The notes beneath the pieces were generated by a model. The model was not told where the DNA came from. It saw only the letters and a program-made list of their open reading frames with translations, and ran no database searches. Positions 50,969 through 61,388 of a DNA stretch of 64,000 nucleotides are shown here, piece after piece. Position 1 is the stretch's first letter. Each line of letters begins with the position of its first letter. This DNA is from Amycolatopsis benzoatilytica AK 16/65 (lineage in GTDB: Bacteria; Actinomycetota; Actinomycetes; Mycobacteriales; Pseudonocardiaceae), in NCBI RefSeq assembly GCF_000383915.1, contig NZ_KB912942.1:6196564-6260563 (forward strand), read 5' to 3'. A program made the translations under genes and the position numbers.

Positions 50969-52579
50969 TCAGTGCAGCGGACGGAACCCGACCCGCTCCG
51001 CGTCCGCGGCGGTGCGGAACCACACCTCGGCCACCATCTTCGGGAACTGCGCCGAATCCTCGACGCAGTACCGCAATGCCGTCACGCTCGCCTTCACGGT
51101 GAATCCGTCGGCTGGCCGGCCACCGCCCGGGCGAGGCATCGCCGAGCCGGGGCCGAACGGTCCCGGCGGCACCGCGTCCGCCGCGGTCTGTCGCGCCGGC
51201 GGCGGTTCCGGCGCGGCCATCGCCGCCTGGTTCGGCTGCACCGACGGCTCGAACAGCGAACCGCTGTGCCCGCCCGCCACGTCCGGTTCGCGCCGCTCCA
51301 CCGAACGCATCGACGGCTGGATCGGCCGAGGCGGGTCGAACCCGCCGAGCGGGGATTCCCGGCGCTGACGCTTCGGCAGTCCGCTGTCTTCAGTGGACTC
51401 CACCGGCGCGCTGGGCGTCAGGTGGTCGGTCGCCGGCGCCTCTTCCAGGTGCCCGACCGGGTTTTCGGCGGCCTGCTGCGGTTCTTCGAACGCCGACCGC
51501 GGCGCCCCGCCCGGCTGGCTGAACCAATCCGGTTCCGATTCCGGTTCCGGCGTGCGCGAGCTTGGCCGGAACAGCGAAGCCGCCTCGTCGGATTCCGGAG
51601 TGGACGGTGCGGGGTCCAGTGCCGCCGGGTCAAGCCGGCGCTCCAAAGAGGACAGTCCGTCGGCCGGCTCCGGCACCCGCCGCCGGCCGCCGTCCGGTTC
51701 TTCCTCCGGGACAACGGATCCGGCCGGTTCGTGCCAGTTCTCACTGGCCGGTTCCGCCGGCTCGAACGCGCCGCGGCTGGCGGACTCCTCGACCGGTTCG
51801 AGCGAACCGTGGGATTCGCCGGCTGGTTCGAACAACCCGTGCGACCCGCCGTCCGGCTCCGCCGCCGGCCGGAACGAGCCGCGGTGCTCGCCGTCCGCGA
51901 TCGGCTCCTGGAGCTGGTGGTACCCGCTGTCGTACTCGTCCGCCGAAGCCGGGGTTTCCAGCGGCTCGGCGATCCGGTGGTAGCCGCTGTCGTGGTCCGG
52001 CTCGGCGAGGTGATGCGAGCCCAGGTCACGGTCTACCGGCTGCAGGTAGTCGGTGGCCGAGGCCCGGTAGGTGTCGCCGGAGTCCCGGGTCTCCGCGGCC
52101 CGACCGCCCTCGACCGGAGCGACCACCTCGGTCGCCGGCGAGCTGTGCACCGGACCAGCCGGGTCCTCTTGCGCTTCCGCTCGAGCGAACGCCTCGTCGA
52201 CGTCGTCGTCCTCGGCCGGTTCCGGCGCGGTGCGGTACTCGGCGTCGTACTCGGACTCCGGGGAGAACGCCGCGACCGGAGCGGCCGCCTGGAACACCTC
52301 GGTCGGAGCGTGTTCGCGCTGGTCACGCGTCCAGTCCTCGGCTGGCGGCAGCGCCGCGGTACGGGTCTGCGTGCTGGCCGCGGCACGGTCCGGCGCGCTG
52401 GCGGCACGGGCCGGGGTGCTGGCCGCGGCGCGCGCCGAATCGGCGTGCGCGGCGGACAGCTCCGCCTCCAGCTCCTGCACCCGCTTGCGGGCCGGCCGCG
52501 CCAGCACCAGCCAGGCGATGAGCGCCCCGACGAAGAAGGCCAGCAGGCTCCAGAGCCACACCTGCCCGAATATGGACAT
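50969..52579 (-). CDS. Membrane-anchored low-complexity protein with C-terminal sunset-like domain (ArfC-like)
   Basis: 536 residues. One N-terminal membrane helix (VWLWSLLAFFVGALIAWLVL) is followed by a coiled, Ala-rich stretch. Then comes about 400 residues of Glu/Pro/Ser/Asp-rich repeats with recurring EPA, GSH and SGYH phrases, presumably disordered. The last 45 residues (VKASVTALRYC, then AEVWFRTAADAERVGFRP) resemble the small sunset domain named in actinobacterial ArfC-type channel accessory proteins. Function is uncertain. ATG 52579 with AAGGGG upstream, 22 bases after the polyprenyl synthase. Confidence 0.6.
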   Translation of the reverse strand: MSIFGQVWLWSLLAFFVGALIAWLVLARPARKRVQELEAELSAAHADSARAAASTPARAASAPDRAAASTQTRTAALPPAEDWTRDQREHAPTEVFQAAAPVAAFSPESEYDAEYRTAPEPAEDDDVDEAFARAEAQEDPAGPVHSSPATEVVAPVEGGRAAETRDSGDTYRASATDYLQPVDRDLGSHHLAEPDHDSGYHRIAEPLETPASADEYDSGYHQLQEPIADGEHRGSFRPAAEPDGGSHGLFEPAGESHGSLEPVEESASRGAFEPAEPASENWHEPAGSVVPEEEPDGGRRRVPEPADGLSSLERRLDPAALDPAPSTPESDEAASLFRPSSRTPEPESEPDWFSQPGGAPRSAFEEPQQAAENPVGHLEEAPATDHLTPSAPVESTEDSGLPKRQRRESPLGGFDPPRPIQPSMRSVERREPDVAGGHSGSLFEPSVQPNQAAMAAPEPPPARQTAADAVPPGPFGPGSAMPRPGGGRPADGFTVKASVTALRYCVEDSAQFPKMVAEVWFRTAADAERVGFRPLH

Positions 52580-52601
52580 TTTTCGCCCCTTTGAGAACGT
52601 C

Positions 52602-53645
52602 TCAGAACGTCCGCGCGACCAGGTAGTCGGCGACCGACTCGCAAGCGTCGCGCGCAGGGGACGCGGGCAGCGCGGCGAGCTCGGCACGTGCTCGGGAAGC
52701 GTAGTCGGAAAGGGTGACGCGCGCGCGTTCGAGTCCGCTCGAACGACGCAGCAGCTCCAGCGCCTCGGCCACCAGCGCGTCGTCGGTGATCGGGCCGGCG
52801 AGCAACTCGACCAGCCGCGGGTCGGTGCCCGGATCGGCCAGCGCGTACAGCATCGGCAGCGTACGGACGCCTTCGCGCAGGTCAGTGCCCTGTGCCTTGC
52901 CCAGCTCATCGGACGGCGACGCGATGTCGATGACGTCGTCGGAGATCTGGAACGCGGCTCCGATGATCTCGCCGAACCGGCGCAGCGCCTGGATGTGCTC
53001 CTCGGCCGCGCCGGACATCATCCCGCCGAACCGCCCGGACGTCGCGATCAGCGACCCGGTCTTCTGCGCGATGACGGTCAGGTAGTGCTCGACCGGGTCG
53101 TCGCCGGGGCCGGGGCCCACGGTTTCCCGCATCTGTCCGCTGACGAGCTCGCCGAACGTCTCGGCGATGATCCGTGCGGCGTCCGTGCCCAGGTCGGCGA
53201 CCAGCCGGGAGGCGTGCGCGAACAGGTAGTCGCCGGTCAGGATGGCGACGGTGTTGTCCCAGCGCGAGTTGACGCTCTCGGCGCCGCGTCGCATGGTCGC
53301 CTCGTCCATGACGTCGTCGTGGTAGAGCGTCGCCAGGTGCACCAGCTCGACCGCGGCGGCCGCGATCAGCACCTGCTCGCCCTGCTTCGGCCCGAACTGC
53401 GCGGACAGCAGCGTGAACAGCGGACGAAAACGTTTGCCCCCCGCCTCGACCAGGTGCAGCGCCGCGTCGTGGACTGCCGGGACGTCGCTCTTCACGACGT
53501 CGCGCAGCATCGTCTCGACGTCCGCCAGTCCTCCAGCGATGGCGCGCAGCAAGGCCTCGTCCTGGATCTGCAGCCCGACGGTTGCGCGCAGGTCCTCGAC
53601 AGCGCCATCCCGGGCCGCCCCCGGAGGTGGTGAAGACACAGACAC
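52602..53645 (-). CDS. Polyprenyl diphosphate synthase (long-chain, E-type)
   Basis: 347 residues. The first Asp-rich motif is LYHDDVMDEATMRRG and the second ISDDVIDIA, with GGKRFRPLF at the IPP site. FARM lacks bulky residues just before it, suggesting a long product such as the menaquinone side chain; GrcC1/IspB-type. The GTG at 53645 has GGAG upstream; the longer open frame has none. Menaquinone is the electron acceptor of the NADH dehydrogenase encoded downstream, a possible functional link. Confidence 0.9.
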   Translation of the reverse strand: MSVSSPPPGAARDGAVEDLRATVGLQIQDEALLRAIAGGLADVETMLRDVVKSDVPAVHDAALHLVEAGGKRFRPLFTLLSAQFGPKQGEQVLIAAAAVELVHLATLYHDDVMDEATMRRGAESVNSRWDNTVAILTGDYLFAHASRLVADLGTDAARIIAETFGELVSGQMRETVGPGPGDDPVEHYLTVIAQKTGSLIATSGRFGGMMSGAAEEHIQALRRFGEIIGAAFQISDDVIDIASPSDELGKAQGTDLREGVRTLPMLYALADPGTDPRLVELLAGPITDDALVAEALELLRRSSGLERARVTLSDYASRARAELAALPASPARDACESVADYLVARTF

Positions 53646-53890
53646 GTCGGCTCCGCTCTCTCGTGGCGCTCGTTCGCCAGTCGGGATTACCCCCTTCAGG
53701 GTAGTGGTTCCCCGACAACCTTCGTTTACCCGCTGTCCTGCGGAAACGGTGACGAACGCGACACTGCCCCGGCCGGCCACGAACGGGTTGATCAACGCCC
53801 TCGGACGAGTGATCACGCGCGCGCGACCGCAACGGACGATTCGGGCCTGCGGATAGTCGAGGGGAGAAACCACAAGGAGGAGATCCCGAC

Positions 53891-54535
53891 ATGATCGTCA
53901 AGCGCATCGCCGTGGCCGGGTTGGCAGTGGGCGGACTGCTCGCCGGAACCGGGGTCGCGGCGGCGGACACCCCCGCCGGAGTCGCCGACATCGGCGGAGC
54001 CAGCTTCACGAAGGGCGGTACGGCGGTTTCGGTGCCGTCCCTCGCGTCGTGCTCAGTGGACGGCCCGACGAGCGGGTCGTCCGGCCTGGTGTCGAAGCCC
54101 GGGATCACCTTCGGCGGCGGCACGTCGACCTGCACAACGAAGGTGACGGATCCGGCCAACGACCTCACCACCACCACCTCGACGGCGACCGGAAAGAACT
54201 TCGAGCTTTCGGCGCTGGTAAGCGCGGGAGGGAAGCGCATCCGCATCCTGCAGTACACGGTCACCTGCGACGCGACGAACCGGCAGACCAATTCCACCTG
54301 GTCGCTGAGCGGCCTGTCCGGAATTCCCAATCTGCCGCCGCAGATCCCGCCGAACTACTCGATGCCGCTGACGAAGTCGGACGGAACCGTGCTGGCGACG
54401 GCGGTCTTCAACGGACAGACGCTGCCCGGCGACGGCAGCATGGAGCTGACCGCGCTGAAGATCACCTTCGCGCCCGCGTCCGGAGTCTCCGGCTCGGTGA
54501 CCCTCGGGCACACCGCCTGCTCCCCGACCCCCTGA
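53891..54535 (+). CDS. Secreted protein of unknown function
   Basis: 214 residues. A signal peptide with cleavage after VAAA (about residue 25) precedes a Ser/Thr/Gly-rich, probably beta-rich body with four Cys (SCSV, STCTTK, VTCDATN, HTACSPTP) that could form two disulfides. No catalytic motif or named domain is visible. ATG at 53891 has a strong AAGGAGGAG site. It stands alone, ending three bases before inverted-repeat copy 5. Confidence 0.7.
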   Translation: MIVKRIAVAGLAVGGLLAGTGVAAADTPAGVADIGGASFTKGGTAVSVPSLASCSVDGPTSGSSGLVSKPGITFGGGTSTCTTKVTDPANDLTTTTSTATGKNFELSALVSAGGKRIRILQYTVTCDATNRQTNSTWSLSGLSGIPNLPPQIPPNYSMPLTKSDGTVLATAVFNGQTLPGDGSMELTALKITFAPASGVSGSVTLGHTACSPTP

Positions 54536-54538
54536 AAG

Positions 54539-54589
54539 CCGTGAAGGGAACATTGAGGGACTCTGAGTCCCTCAATGTTCCCTTCACGG
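54539..54589. repeat. Dispersed inverted repeat, copy 5 (perfect, covarying core)
   Basis: Perfect 22-base arms (54539-54560, 54568-54589), 7-base loop. The inner core differs from other copies (AACAT instead of CCCCT), and the other arm has changed to match. It lies between convergent genes, next to nuoN. Confidence 0.9.
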
Positions 54590-54599
54590 AACGCTAACG

Positions 54600-56174
54600 C
54601 TACGAGGCGAAACCGCCCGCGCCAGCCCAGTTCAACGCGAACGCCGGGAGCACGCCCAGCACCAGCGTCACGATCACGCCCAGCGTGATCGCCGCCGTCG
54701 TGAACCCGCCCGGCACGGTCACCGTGGGGCCGTCCGCGGCCGGCTCCGAGAAGTACATCAGCACGACCACCCGCAGGTAGAAGAACGCCGCCACCGCGCT
54801 GAACACCAGCGCGACGACCACCAGCGGCGCCATTCCATCCGAAAGCGCCGCCGAGAACACCACGAACTTCCCGACGAAGCCGCTCGTCAGCGGAATCCCC
54901 GCCAGTGCCAGCAACAGGAACGTGAACACCCCGGCCAGCAACGGCGAACGCTTGGCCAGTCCGGCCCACGCCGACAGATGCGTTGCCTCGCCGCTGGAAT
55001 CGCGGACCAGGCTCACCACGCCGAACGCCGCCAGCGTCGTGAAGCCGTACGCCAGCAAGTAGAACAGCGTGCTGGACAGGCCGTTCTCGGTCACCGCGAT
55101 CGCACCGACGAGCAAGAACCCGGCGTGCGCCACCGACGAGTAAGCGATCATCCGCTTCACGTCCGTCTGGGTCAGGCCGAGGATCGCGCCGAGCGCCATC
55201 GAAATGATCGCCACGGCCCACATCACGCCGCGCCATTCCCAGCTGGTCGAGGAGAACCCGACGCTCAGCACCCGCAGGATCGCGCCGAACGCGGCGACCT
55301 TCGTGCAGGCGGCCATGAAGGCGGTGACCGGAGTCGGCGCGCCCTGGTAGACATCCGGCGTCCAGGTGTGGAACGGACCGACCGAACCCTTGAACAGCAG
55401 ACCCACCACCAGCAGGCCGAGGCCCGCGAACAGCAGCGTGTCCGACCGGTCCGAACCGGCCGCGGCGTGCGCGATGTCGGCCAGCTTCACCGAGCCCGCG
55501 TAGCCGTACAGCAGCGCGAGCCCGTACAGGAAGAACGCCGACGAGAACGCACCCAGCAGGAAGTACTTGACGGCCGCCTCCTGCGAGATCAGCCGGCGCC
55601 GCCGGGCCAGGCCGCACATCAGGTACAGCGGCAGGGAAAGGACTTCCAGCGCGATGAACATCGTCAGCAGGTCATTGGCCGCGCAGAAGGTCATCATCCC
55701 GCCGAGCGCGAACAGCGTCAGCGGAAAAATCTCGGTCTGCGAAGCCGTCGCCGCCTGCGCCCGGTCCTGCTTGGTGCCCGGCGGAAGCGCCGCTTGGGCG
55801 ACGAACGCGCCGCCCGGCTCCACCTTCCGGTCCGCGATCAGGAACACCGCGCCCAGCCCGAGCAGCAGCAGCGTGCCCCACAGGAACAGCGACGGGCGGT
55901 CCACCGAAATCGCCCCGGAGAACGTCGTCGTGCCGGCTTTGGTCGAGGACGAGCCGGTCGCGTACAGGATCAGCGAGACCCCGGAAGCGATGATCGCGAT
56001 GAGGGAGATGGAAACCTGGATCCCCCACCGCGTCGCCTTCGGCGCAAACGCTTCCACCAGCACGCCGATGCACGCGACGCCGAAGACGATCAACATCGGC
56101 AGCACGGCCGCGTAATCGACCGAAGGCACCTCGATCGGCGCGGCCGGCGCCTGCGCCAGGAACATGTCGAGCAC
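54600..56174 (-). CDS. nuoN: NADH-quinone oxidoreductase subunit N
   Basis: 524 residues, about 14 membrane helices, one of three antiporter-like proton-pumping subunits of complex I. Family blocks include LLTMFIALEVLSLPLYLMCG, SVGPFHTWTPDVYQGAPTPV and QTDVKRMIAYSSVAHAGFLL, with the Lys and Glu of the proton channel. GTG start at 56174 with GGAGG nine bases upstream, three bases after nuoM. Last gene of the nuo operon. Confidence 0.95.
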   Translation of the reverse strand: MLDMFLAQAPAAPIEVPSVDYAAVLPMLIVFGVACIGVLVEAFAPKATRWGIQVSISLIAIIASGVSLILYATGSSSTKAGTTTFSGAISVDRPSLFLWGTLLLLGLGAVFLIADRKVEPGGAFVAQAALPPGTKQDRAQAATASQTEIFPLTLFALGGMMTFCAANDLLTMFIALEVLSLPLYLMCGLARRRRLISQEAAVKYFLLGAFSSAFFLYGLALLYGYAGSVKLADIAHAAAGSDRSDTLLFAGLGLLVVGLLFKGSVGPFHTWTPDVYQGAPTPVTAFMAACTKVAAFGAILRVLSVGFSSTSWEWRGVMWAVAIISMALGAILGLTQTDVKRMIAYSSVAHAGFLLVGAIAVTENGLSSTLFYLLAYGFTTLAAFGVVSLVRDSSGEATHLSAWAGLAKRSPLLAGVFTFLLLALAGIPLTSGFVGKFVVFSAALSDGMAPLVVVALVFSAVAAFFYLRVVVLMYFSEPAADGPTVTVPGGFTTAAITLGVIVTLVLGVLPAFALNWAGAGGFAS

Positions 56175-56177
56175 GGT

Positions 56178-57758
56178 TTACTTGCCTCCCTGCACGGCAG
56201 ACAGCGTCGCCTGCACCGACGGGGTGATCGTGTCGAGCATCGGCTTGGGGTAGAAGCCCAACCCGATGACCAGCACGACCAGCGGGGCGAGAATCGCGAT
56301 CTCCCGCTTGCTCAAATCCTTGATGGCCGTCTTCACGGCCGGTTCGGTCGCGACCGCGGTGGCGACCCCGCCGCCGACCGCGCCGCCGTCCTCCACCGGG
56401 GCAGCCGGTCCGGTCAGCGCGCTGCCGCGCACCGGGCCCTGCATGATCCGCTGGTACAGCCACAGCACGTAGGCCGCGGCGAGGACCATGCCCACCGTCG
56501 CCAGGATCGTGTACACCGGCTGGTTCACGAAGGACCCCAGCAGCACCAGCAGTTCGCTGACGAACGAGTTGGTGCCCGGCAGCGACAGTGCGGAAAGCCC
56601 GGCCAGCAAAAGCATTCCGGCCAGCAGCGGGGTCAGCTTCGCCATCCCGCCGTAGTCGGAGATCCGGCTCGACCCGCCGCGCATCACGATCAGGCCGATC
56701 ACCACGATCAGCATCCCGGTCGAGAGGCTGTGGTTCAGCATGTACGACACCGAGCCGACCATCGCCTGCTCGTTGAAGGTGAAGATGCCCAGCGCGATGA
56801 ACCCGAAGTGGGCGATCGACACGTACGCGATGAAGCGCTTCATGTCCCGCTGCCCGGCGGCGAGGACGGAGCCGTACAGCACGCCGATCACCGACAGGAT
56901 GAGCACCAGCGGCGCGAGCGTCTTGCTCGCCGCCGGGAACATCGGCAGGCAGTACCGCAGGAAACCGAACGTGCCGACCTTGTCCAGCACGCCGACCAGC
57001 AGCACCGCGACGCCGATCGGGGCCTGGCCGGCGGCATCCGGCAGCCAGGTGTGGAACGGGACCAGCGGCGCCTTGATCGCGAACGCGAGGAAGAAGCCGA
57101 GGAACAGCCAGACCTGGGTGCCGGTCGGCGCGTCACGCACCACGGTCACCAGCGTGGCCCAGTCGAACGTGCCCTTGCCGAGCTTGTCCGAGGCCAGCGA
57201 GTACGCCCCGATCGCCGAGGCCAGCATGATCAGGCCGCCGAGGAACGAGTACAGGAAGAACTTCACCGCCGCGTACTGCCGGTTCGCGCCGCCGTAGCCG
57301 CCGATCAGGAAATACATCGGGATCAGCATGATCTCGAACAGCACGTAGAAGAGGAACACGTCGGTCGCCGCGAAGACGCCGATCGTGAGCGCTTCCTGCA
57401 GCAGGATCAGCGACAGGAACCCGCCGGCGCTGCGGCCCGCGGGCAGCTTGTCGGTGAGCCCGAGACCGCCGACGACGATCGGCACCAGGAGCGCGATGAC
57501 CGCGATCATGATGAGCGAGATGCCGTCGGTGCCGAACGAGATGTGGATGCCGAAGTTCGGGATCCAGTCCATCGAGGTGGCCTGCTGGATGCGCGCTCCC
57601 GAGGGCGAGTAGCTCGCCCAGACCGGGATGATCAGCAGGAACTCCACAATGGACACGGCGAGCGCGGTGGCGACCGCGGCCCGGTCGTTCCCCTTGAGGA
57701 ACGCCAGCACCAGCGAGCCGGCCAGCGGCAGCAGGATGAGTGCCAGAAGCCAAGTCAT
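56178..57758 (-). CDS. nuoM: NADH-quinone oxidoreductase subunit M
   Basis: 526 residues, about 14 membrane helices. Blocks YVLFEIMLIPMYFLIGGYGG (with the channel Glu), VPFHTWLPDAAGQAPI and QRDMKRFIAYVSIAHFGFI are typical of NuoM/MrpD-like pumps. ATG at 57758, one base after nuoL. An insertion near the C-terminus (VRGSALTGPAAPVEDGGAVG) is a variable loop. Confidence 0.95.
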   Translation of the reverse strand: MTWLLALILLPLAGSLVLAFLKGNDRAAVATALAVSIVEFLLIIPVWASYSPSGARIQQATSMDWIPNFGIHISFGTDGISLIMIAVIALLVPIVVGGLGLTDKLPAGRSAGGFLSLILLQEALTIGVFAATDVFLFYVLFEIMLIPMYFLIGGYGGANRQYAAVKFFLYSFLGGLIMLASAIGAYSLASDKLGKGTFDWATLVTVVRDAPTGTQVWLFLGFFLAFAIKAPLVPFHTWLPDAAGQAPIGVAVLLVGVLDKVGTFGFLRYCLPMFPAASKTLAPLVLILSVIGVLYGSVLAAGQRDMKRFIAYVSIAHFGFIALGIFTFNEQAMVGSVSYMLNHSLSTGMLIVVIGLIVMRGGSSRISDYGGMAKLTPLLAGMLLLAGLSALSLPGTNSFVSELLVLLGSFVNQPVYTILATVGMVLAAAYVLWLYQRIMQGPVRGSALTGPAAPVEDGGAVGGGVATAVATEPAVKTAIKDLSKREIAILAPLVVLVIGLGFYPKPMLDTITPSVQATLSAVQGGK

Positions 57759-57759
57759 G

Positions 57760-59667
57760 TCAGGAGAACCTCACCAGCAGAAGGGCCGCCAGAAGCAGGA
57801 ACGTGCCGCCGAGCATGGACAGGGCGTAGGACCGCACGAACCCGGTCTGCGTCTTGCGCAGCCGTCCGGAGCCGCCGCCGAGTGCCGCGGCGAGGCCGTT
57901 CACCGCGCCGTCGACGCCGCGGTTGTCCACGTACACCAGCGCCCGCGCCAGCCAGGTGCCCGGACGGGCGACCAGCGTTTCGTTGAGCGCGTTGCCGTAC
58001 AGGTCCTTGCGCGCCGCGCGGACCGGCCAAGACACCCGTTCCGGCTTCTCCAGCGGGACGTCGCGCGACGGCCGGAACAGCCAGACCGCGAGCAGCACGC
58101 CGAGTGCGGCCAGCACCAGCGTGAGCGCCGGGACCGTCCAGGACGGGATCGGGGTGTGCCCGGCTTCCTCGAAGTTGCCGACCACCGGGGAAAGCCAGTC
58201 CACGAACCGGTTGCCGATCGCGAAGAAGGCACCGGCGCCGACCGAGCCGACCGCCAGGATCGCCATCGGGATCCACAGGACCGGCTTGGACTCGTGCGGG
58301 TGGAAGTCGCGGCCGTCGCTGCTCTTGATGTCCTTCCAGCGTTCCTTGCCGAAGAAGGTCATCATCATCAGCCGCGTCATGTAGAACGCGGTGAGCCCGG
58401 CGCCGACCACGGTGGCGAGGCCGAATGCCCAGCCGCGCCAGCCCTCCTGGCCGAACGCGGCCTCGATGATCGCGTCCTTGGTGTAGTACCCGGTGAGGAA
58501 CGGGAAGCCGATGATCGCCAGGTAGCCGAGGCCGAAGGTGACGAAGGTGATCGGCATCTTCCTGGCCAGGCCGCCGAACTTGCGCATGTCGACCTCGTCG
58601 TTCATGCCGTGCATGACCGAACCGGCCCCGAGGAACAGCCCGGCCTTGAAGAAGCCGTGCGCCACCAGGTGCATGATGCCCAGCGCGTAAATGCCCGGCC
58701 CGAGGCCGACCGCCAGCATCATGTAGCCGATCTGGCTGACCGTCGAGTACGCGAGCACCTTCTTGATGTCGTCGTAGGCACAGCCGACGATCGACCCGAG
58801 CAGCAGCGTGACCGCGCCGACCAGGGTGACCACCAGCCGGCCGTCCGGCGTCGCGGTGAAGATGACGTTCGAGCGGGCCACCAGGTAGACGCCCGCGGTG
58901 ACCATCGTCGCCGCGTGGATGAGCGCCGACACCGGGGTCGGGCCTTCCATCGCGTCCGGCAGCCAGGCCTGCAGCGGGAACTGGCCGGACTTACCGCATG
59001 CGCCCAGCAGCAGCAGGATGGCGATCGCGGTGACCGCGCCGGACGGGATCTTGCCCTGCGCGACGCCCTCGAAGACCTGCGCGTAGCCGGTCGATCCGAC
59101 GTACTTGAACATCAGGAAGATCGCCAGCGCCAGCCCGACGTCGCCGACGCGGTTCATCAGGAACGCCTTCTTCGCCGCGGTCGCCGCGGACGGGCGGCCC
59201 TGATACCAGCCGATCAGCAGGTACGAGGCGAGACCCACGCCCTCCCAGCCGAGGTACAGCGTCACGAAGCTGTTGCCCAGCACCAGGACCAGCATCGACG
59301 CGACGAAGAGGTTCAGGTACGCGAAGAACCGGTACCGGCCGTCGTCGTCGGCCATGTAGCCGATCGAGTAGAAGTGGATCAGCATGCCGACGCCGGTGAT
59401 CAGCAGGACGAAGGTCAGCGACAGCGCGTCGATGCGCAGTCCGAAGTCCACCTGCAACTGGCCGACCGGGATCCAGGAATAGACCTTGGTGTCGGTGACC
59501 GAGTGGCTGTCGGTGGAGAAGAACAGGATCACGGCGTACACGAAGGCGAGCGTGACGGTGGCACAGCCGAGCAGGTGCCCCCACGCCTTCGCGCGTTTGC
59601 CGGATAGCAGCAGAACCAGGGCGCCGAGGGCGGGAAGGGCCACCAGCAGCCACGATGATGCGGTCAC
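57760..59667 (-). CDS. nuoL: NADH-quinone oxidoreductase subunit L
   Basis: 635 residues, about 16 membrane helices plus the C-terminal lateral helix region. [20 protein letters not shown] carries the channel Glu, and [20 protein letters not shown] and [20 protein letters not shown] are characteristic. GTG start, 13 bases after nuoK. Confidence 0.96.
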   Translation of the reverse strand: MTASSWLLVALPALGALVLLLSGKRAKAWGHLLGCATVTLAFVYAVILFFSTDSHSVTDTKVYSWIPVGQLQVDFGLRIDALSLTFVLLITGVGMLIHFYSIGYMADDDGRYRFFAYLNLFVASMLVLVLGNSFVTLYLGWEGVGLASYLLIGWYQGRPSAATAAKKAFLMNRVGDVGLALAIFLMFKYVGSTGYAQVFEGVAQGKIPSGAVTAIAILLLLGACGKSGQFPLQAWLPDAMEGPTPVSALIHAATMVTAGVYLVARSNVIFTATPDGRLVVTLVGAVTLLLGSIVGCAYDDIKKVLAYSTVSQIGYMMLAVGLGPGIYALGIMHLVAHGFFKAGLFLGAGSVMHGMNDEVDMRKFGGLARKMPITFVTFGLGYLAIIGFPFLTGYYTKDAIIEAAFGQEGWRGWAFGLATVVGAGLTAFYMTRLMMMTFFGKERWKDIKSSDGRDFHPHESKPVLWIPMAILAVGSVGAGAFFAIGNRFVDWLSPVVGNFEEAGHTPIPSWTVPALTLVLAALGVLLAVWLFRPSRDVPLEKPERVSWPVRAARKDLYGNALNETLVARPGTWLARALVYVDNRGVDGAVNGLAAALGGGSGRLRKTQTGFVRSYALSMLGGTFLLLAALLLVRFS

Positions 59668-59680
59668 TCGGTCGTCTCCC

Positions 59681-59980
59681 TCAGTACTTCAGCAGGTTCG
59701 TGTCGTCGACCGAGGCCGAGCGGCGGGTCCGGAAGATCGCCATGATGATCGCCAGTCCCACCACGACTTCGGCGGCCGCGACCACCATCACGAAGAACGC
59801 CATCACCTGGCCGTGCAGCCCGCCGTTGACGCGGGCGAAGGTGACCAGGGTCAGGTTCACCGCGTTCAGCATCAGCTCGATGCACATGAACACGACGATC
59901 GCGTTGCGGCGGACCAGCACGCCCACCGCGCCGATGCTGAACAGCAGCGCGGACAGCAGCAGGTAGTAGCTCGGGGTCAC
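59681..59980 (-). CDS. nuoK: NADH-quinone oxidoreductase subunit K
   Basis: 99 residues, exactly the usual length, three membrane helices. [18 protein letters not shown] holds the conserved Glu of the quinone-linked proton path, with a second in [22 protein letters not shown] start overlapping the nuoJ stop by four bases. Confidence 0.95.
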   Translation of the reverse strand: MTPSYYLLLSALLFSIGAVGVLVRRNAIVVFMCIELMLNAVNLTLVTFARVNGGLHGQVMAFFVMVVAAAEVVVGLAIIMAIFRTRRSASVDDTNLLKY

Positions 59981-60855
59981 TTTCCGTCCCCTTCTTCCTC
60001 GTCCGGCGCGGACTTCTCGGACCCGCCGACCAGTGCGTGCGCGTCGGGCTTGGGGCCTTCGTCCGTGATGAGCTTGCGCTCGCGCATGAGCCGGATCGCC
60101 GAGGTGGACTCGATGATCTCGGACAGCGACTCCGGTGCGACCGAACCGTCCGGCAGCAGCGCGGGCGTGGAGACCGAGCTGGCGGTGGCGAACACGCCCG
60201 GGCCGGGCAGCGGCGAGGGCCGGTCGTGCTGGCCGCGGAACCGCATCCGGACCAGTTCGCGCTGGGAAACCTTGCCGCCCTTGGCGGTGCGGCCGGTGAA
60301 GGCCAGCACCATCGCGCCGAGCGCGGCGGTGATCAGCAGCGCCGAGGTGAGCTCGAACGGGAACAGGTACTGGGTGAAGATCAGCCGGCCGAGGCCGACC
60401 GGGCCGCCGCCGGTCGGCTGGTACGGGTCGAGCGACGGAGCCGGGGTCACGTTCTCCATCGCGCGGAAAACGCCCGCGGCGATCAGCGCCGCGAGCCCGA
60501 TGCCGAGCACCGACGCGGCGAGCCGTTGCCCGCGCAGGACTTCCACCACCGAGTCCGAGCTGTCCCGGCCGACCAGCATCAGCACGAACAGGAACAGCAT
60601 CATGATCGCGCCGGTGTAGACGATGATCTGGGTGAACCCGAGGAACGGCGCGGACTGCGTCATGTAGAGCGCGCCCAGCGTCAGCATCGTGAGCACCAGC
60701 CACAGCGCCGAGTGCACGGCGTTGCGGGAGAAGATCATCCCCAGTGCGCCCAGCAGCGAAAGCGGGCCGAGGATCCAGAACGCGATGGCCTCGCCGGTGG
60801 TCACCGACGCGTTGACGCCGGACGCCGGGGCCTGCGCGAGGAGGGCGGCGATCAT
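59977..60855 (-). CDS. nuoJ: NADH-quinone oxidoreductase subunit J
   Basis: 292 residues. Five membrane helices, with [20 protein letters not shown] and [20 protein letters not shown] as the conserved core. The C-terminal 100 residues are a hydrophilic extension common in actinobacteria. ATG at 60855 overlaps the nuoI stop by four bases. Confidence 0.94.
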   Translation of the reverse strand: MIAALLAQAPASGVNASVTTGEAIAFWILGPLSLLGALGMIFSRNAVHSALWLVLTMLTLGALYMTQSAPFLGFTQIIVYTGAIMMLFLFVLMLVGRDSSDSVVEVLRGQRLAASVLGIGLAALIAAGVFRAMENVTPAPSLDPYQPTGGGPVGLGRLIFTQYLFPFELTSALLITAALGAMVLAFTGRTAKGGKVSQRELVRMRFRGQHDRPSPLPGPGVFATASSVSTPALLPDGSVAPESLSEIIESTSAIRLMRERKLITDEGPKPDAHALVGGSEKSAPDEEEGDGK

Positions 60856-61388
60856 TTCTTCGCCTCCTGCGTCTTGGCCAGCTCGGGGCCGTTCACGTAG
60901 TAGTCCTGCTCGTCGTCGCCCAGGCGCATCGGGTGCGGCGGCTGCTCCATGCCGGGCAGCAGCGGGGCGAGCAGGTCTTCCTTGGTGTAGATGAGCCGCT
61001 GCCGGTCGTCGTCGGCCATCTCGTAGAAGTTCGTCATGGTGAGCGACCGGGTCGGGCACGCCTCGATGCACAGGCCGCAGCCGATGCAGCGCAGGTAGTT
61101 GATCTGGTAGTCCGCGCCGTAGCGTTCGCCTGGCGAGTACCGCTCTTCGTCGGTGTTGTTGCCGCCCTCGACGAAGATCGCGTCCGCCGGGCAGGCCCAC
61201 GCGCACAGCTCGCAGCCGACGCACTTCTCCAGCCCGTCCGGATGCCGGTTGAGCTGGTGGCGGCCGTGGTAACGGGGCGCGGCGGGAGCGCCCGCCTCGG
61301 GGTACTCCTCGGTCGCGACCTTCTTGAACATCATCCCGAAGGTGACGCCGAACCCCTTGATGGGATTGAGGAAGTCAGTTGCCGCCAT
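60852..61388 (-). CDS. nuoI: NADH-quinone oxidoreductase subunit I
   Basis: 178 residues with two 4Fe-4S motifs, [12 protein letters not shown] (about 56-67) and [12 protein letters not shown] (about 100-111), forming clusters N6a and N6b that link NuoG to NuoB. ATG at 61388 lies 14 bases inside the nuoH end, a longer overlap than the others in the operon. Confidence 0.96.
   Translation of the reverse strand: MAATDFLNPIKGFGVTFGMMFKKVATEEYPEAGAPAAPRYHGRHQLNRHPDGLEKCVGCELCAWACPADAIFVEGGNNTDEERYSPGERYGADYQINYLRCIGCGLCIEACPTRSLTMTNFYEMADDDRQRLIYTKEDLLAPLLPGMEQPPHPMRLGDDEQDYYVNGPELAKTQEAKK

Noticed and set aside
54978-57986. A 1002-codon plus-strand open frame over nuoN/nuoM, rich in Arg, His, Gln and Asp
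   Set aside because: It is the antisense shadow of the membrane-protein genes; no start signal, no domains, and composition typical of frame shadows in G+C-rich DNA. The same holds for 57628-59607 and 3982-6480.
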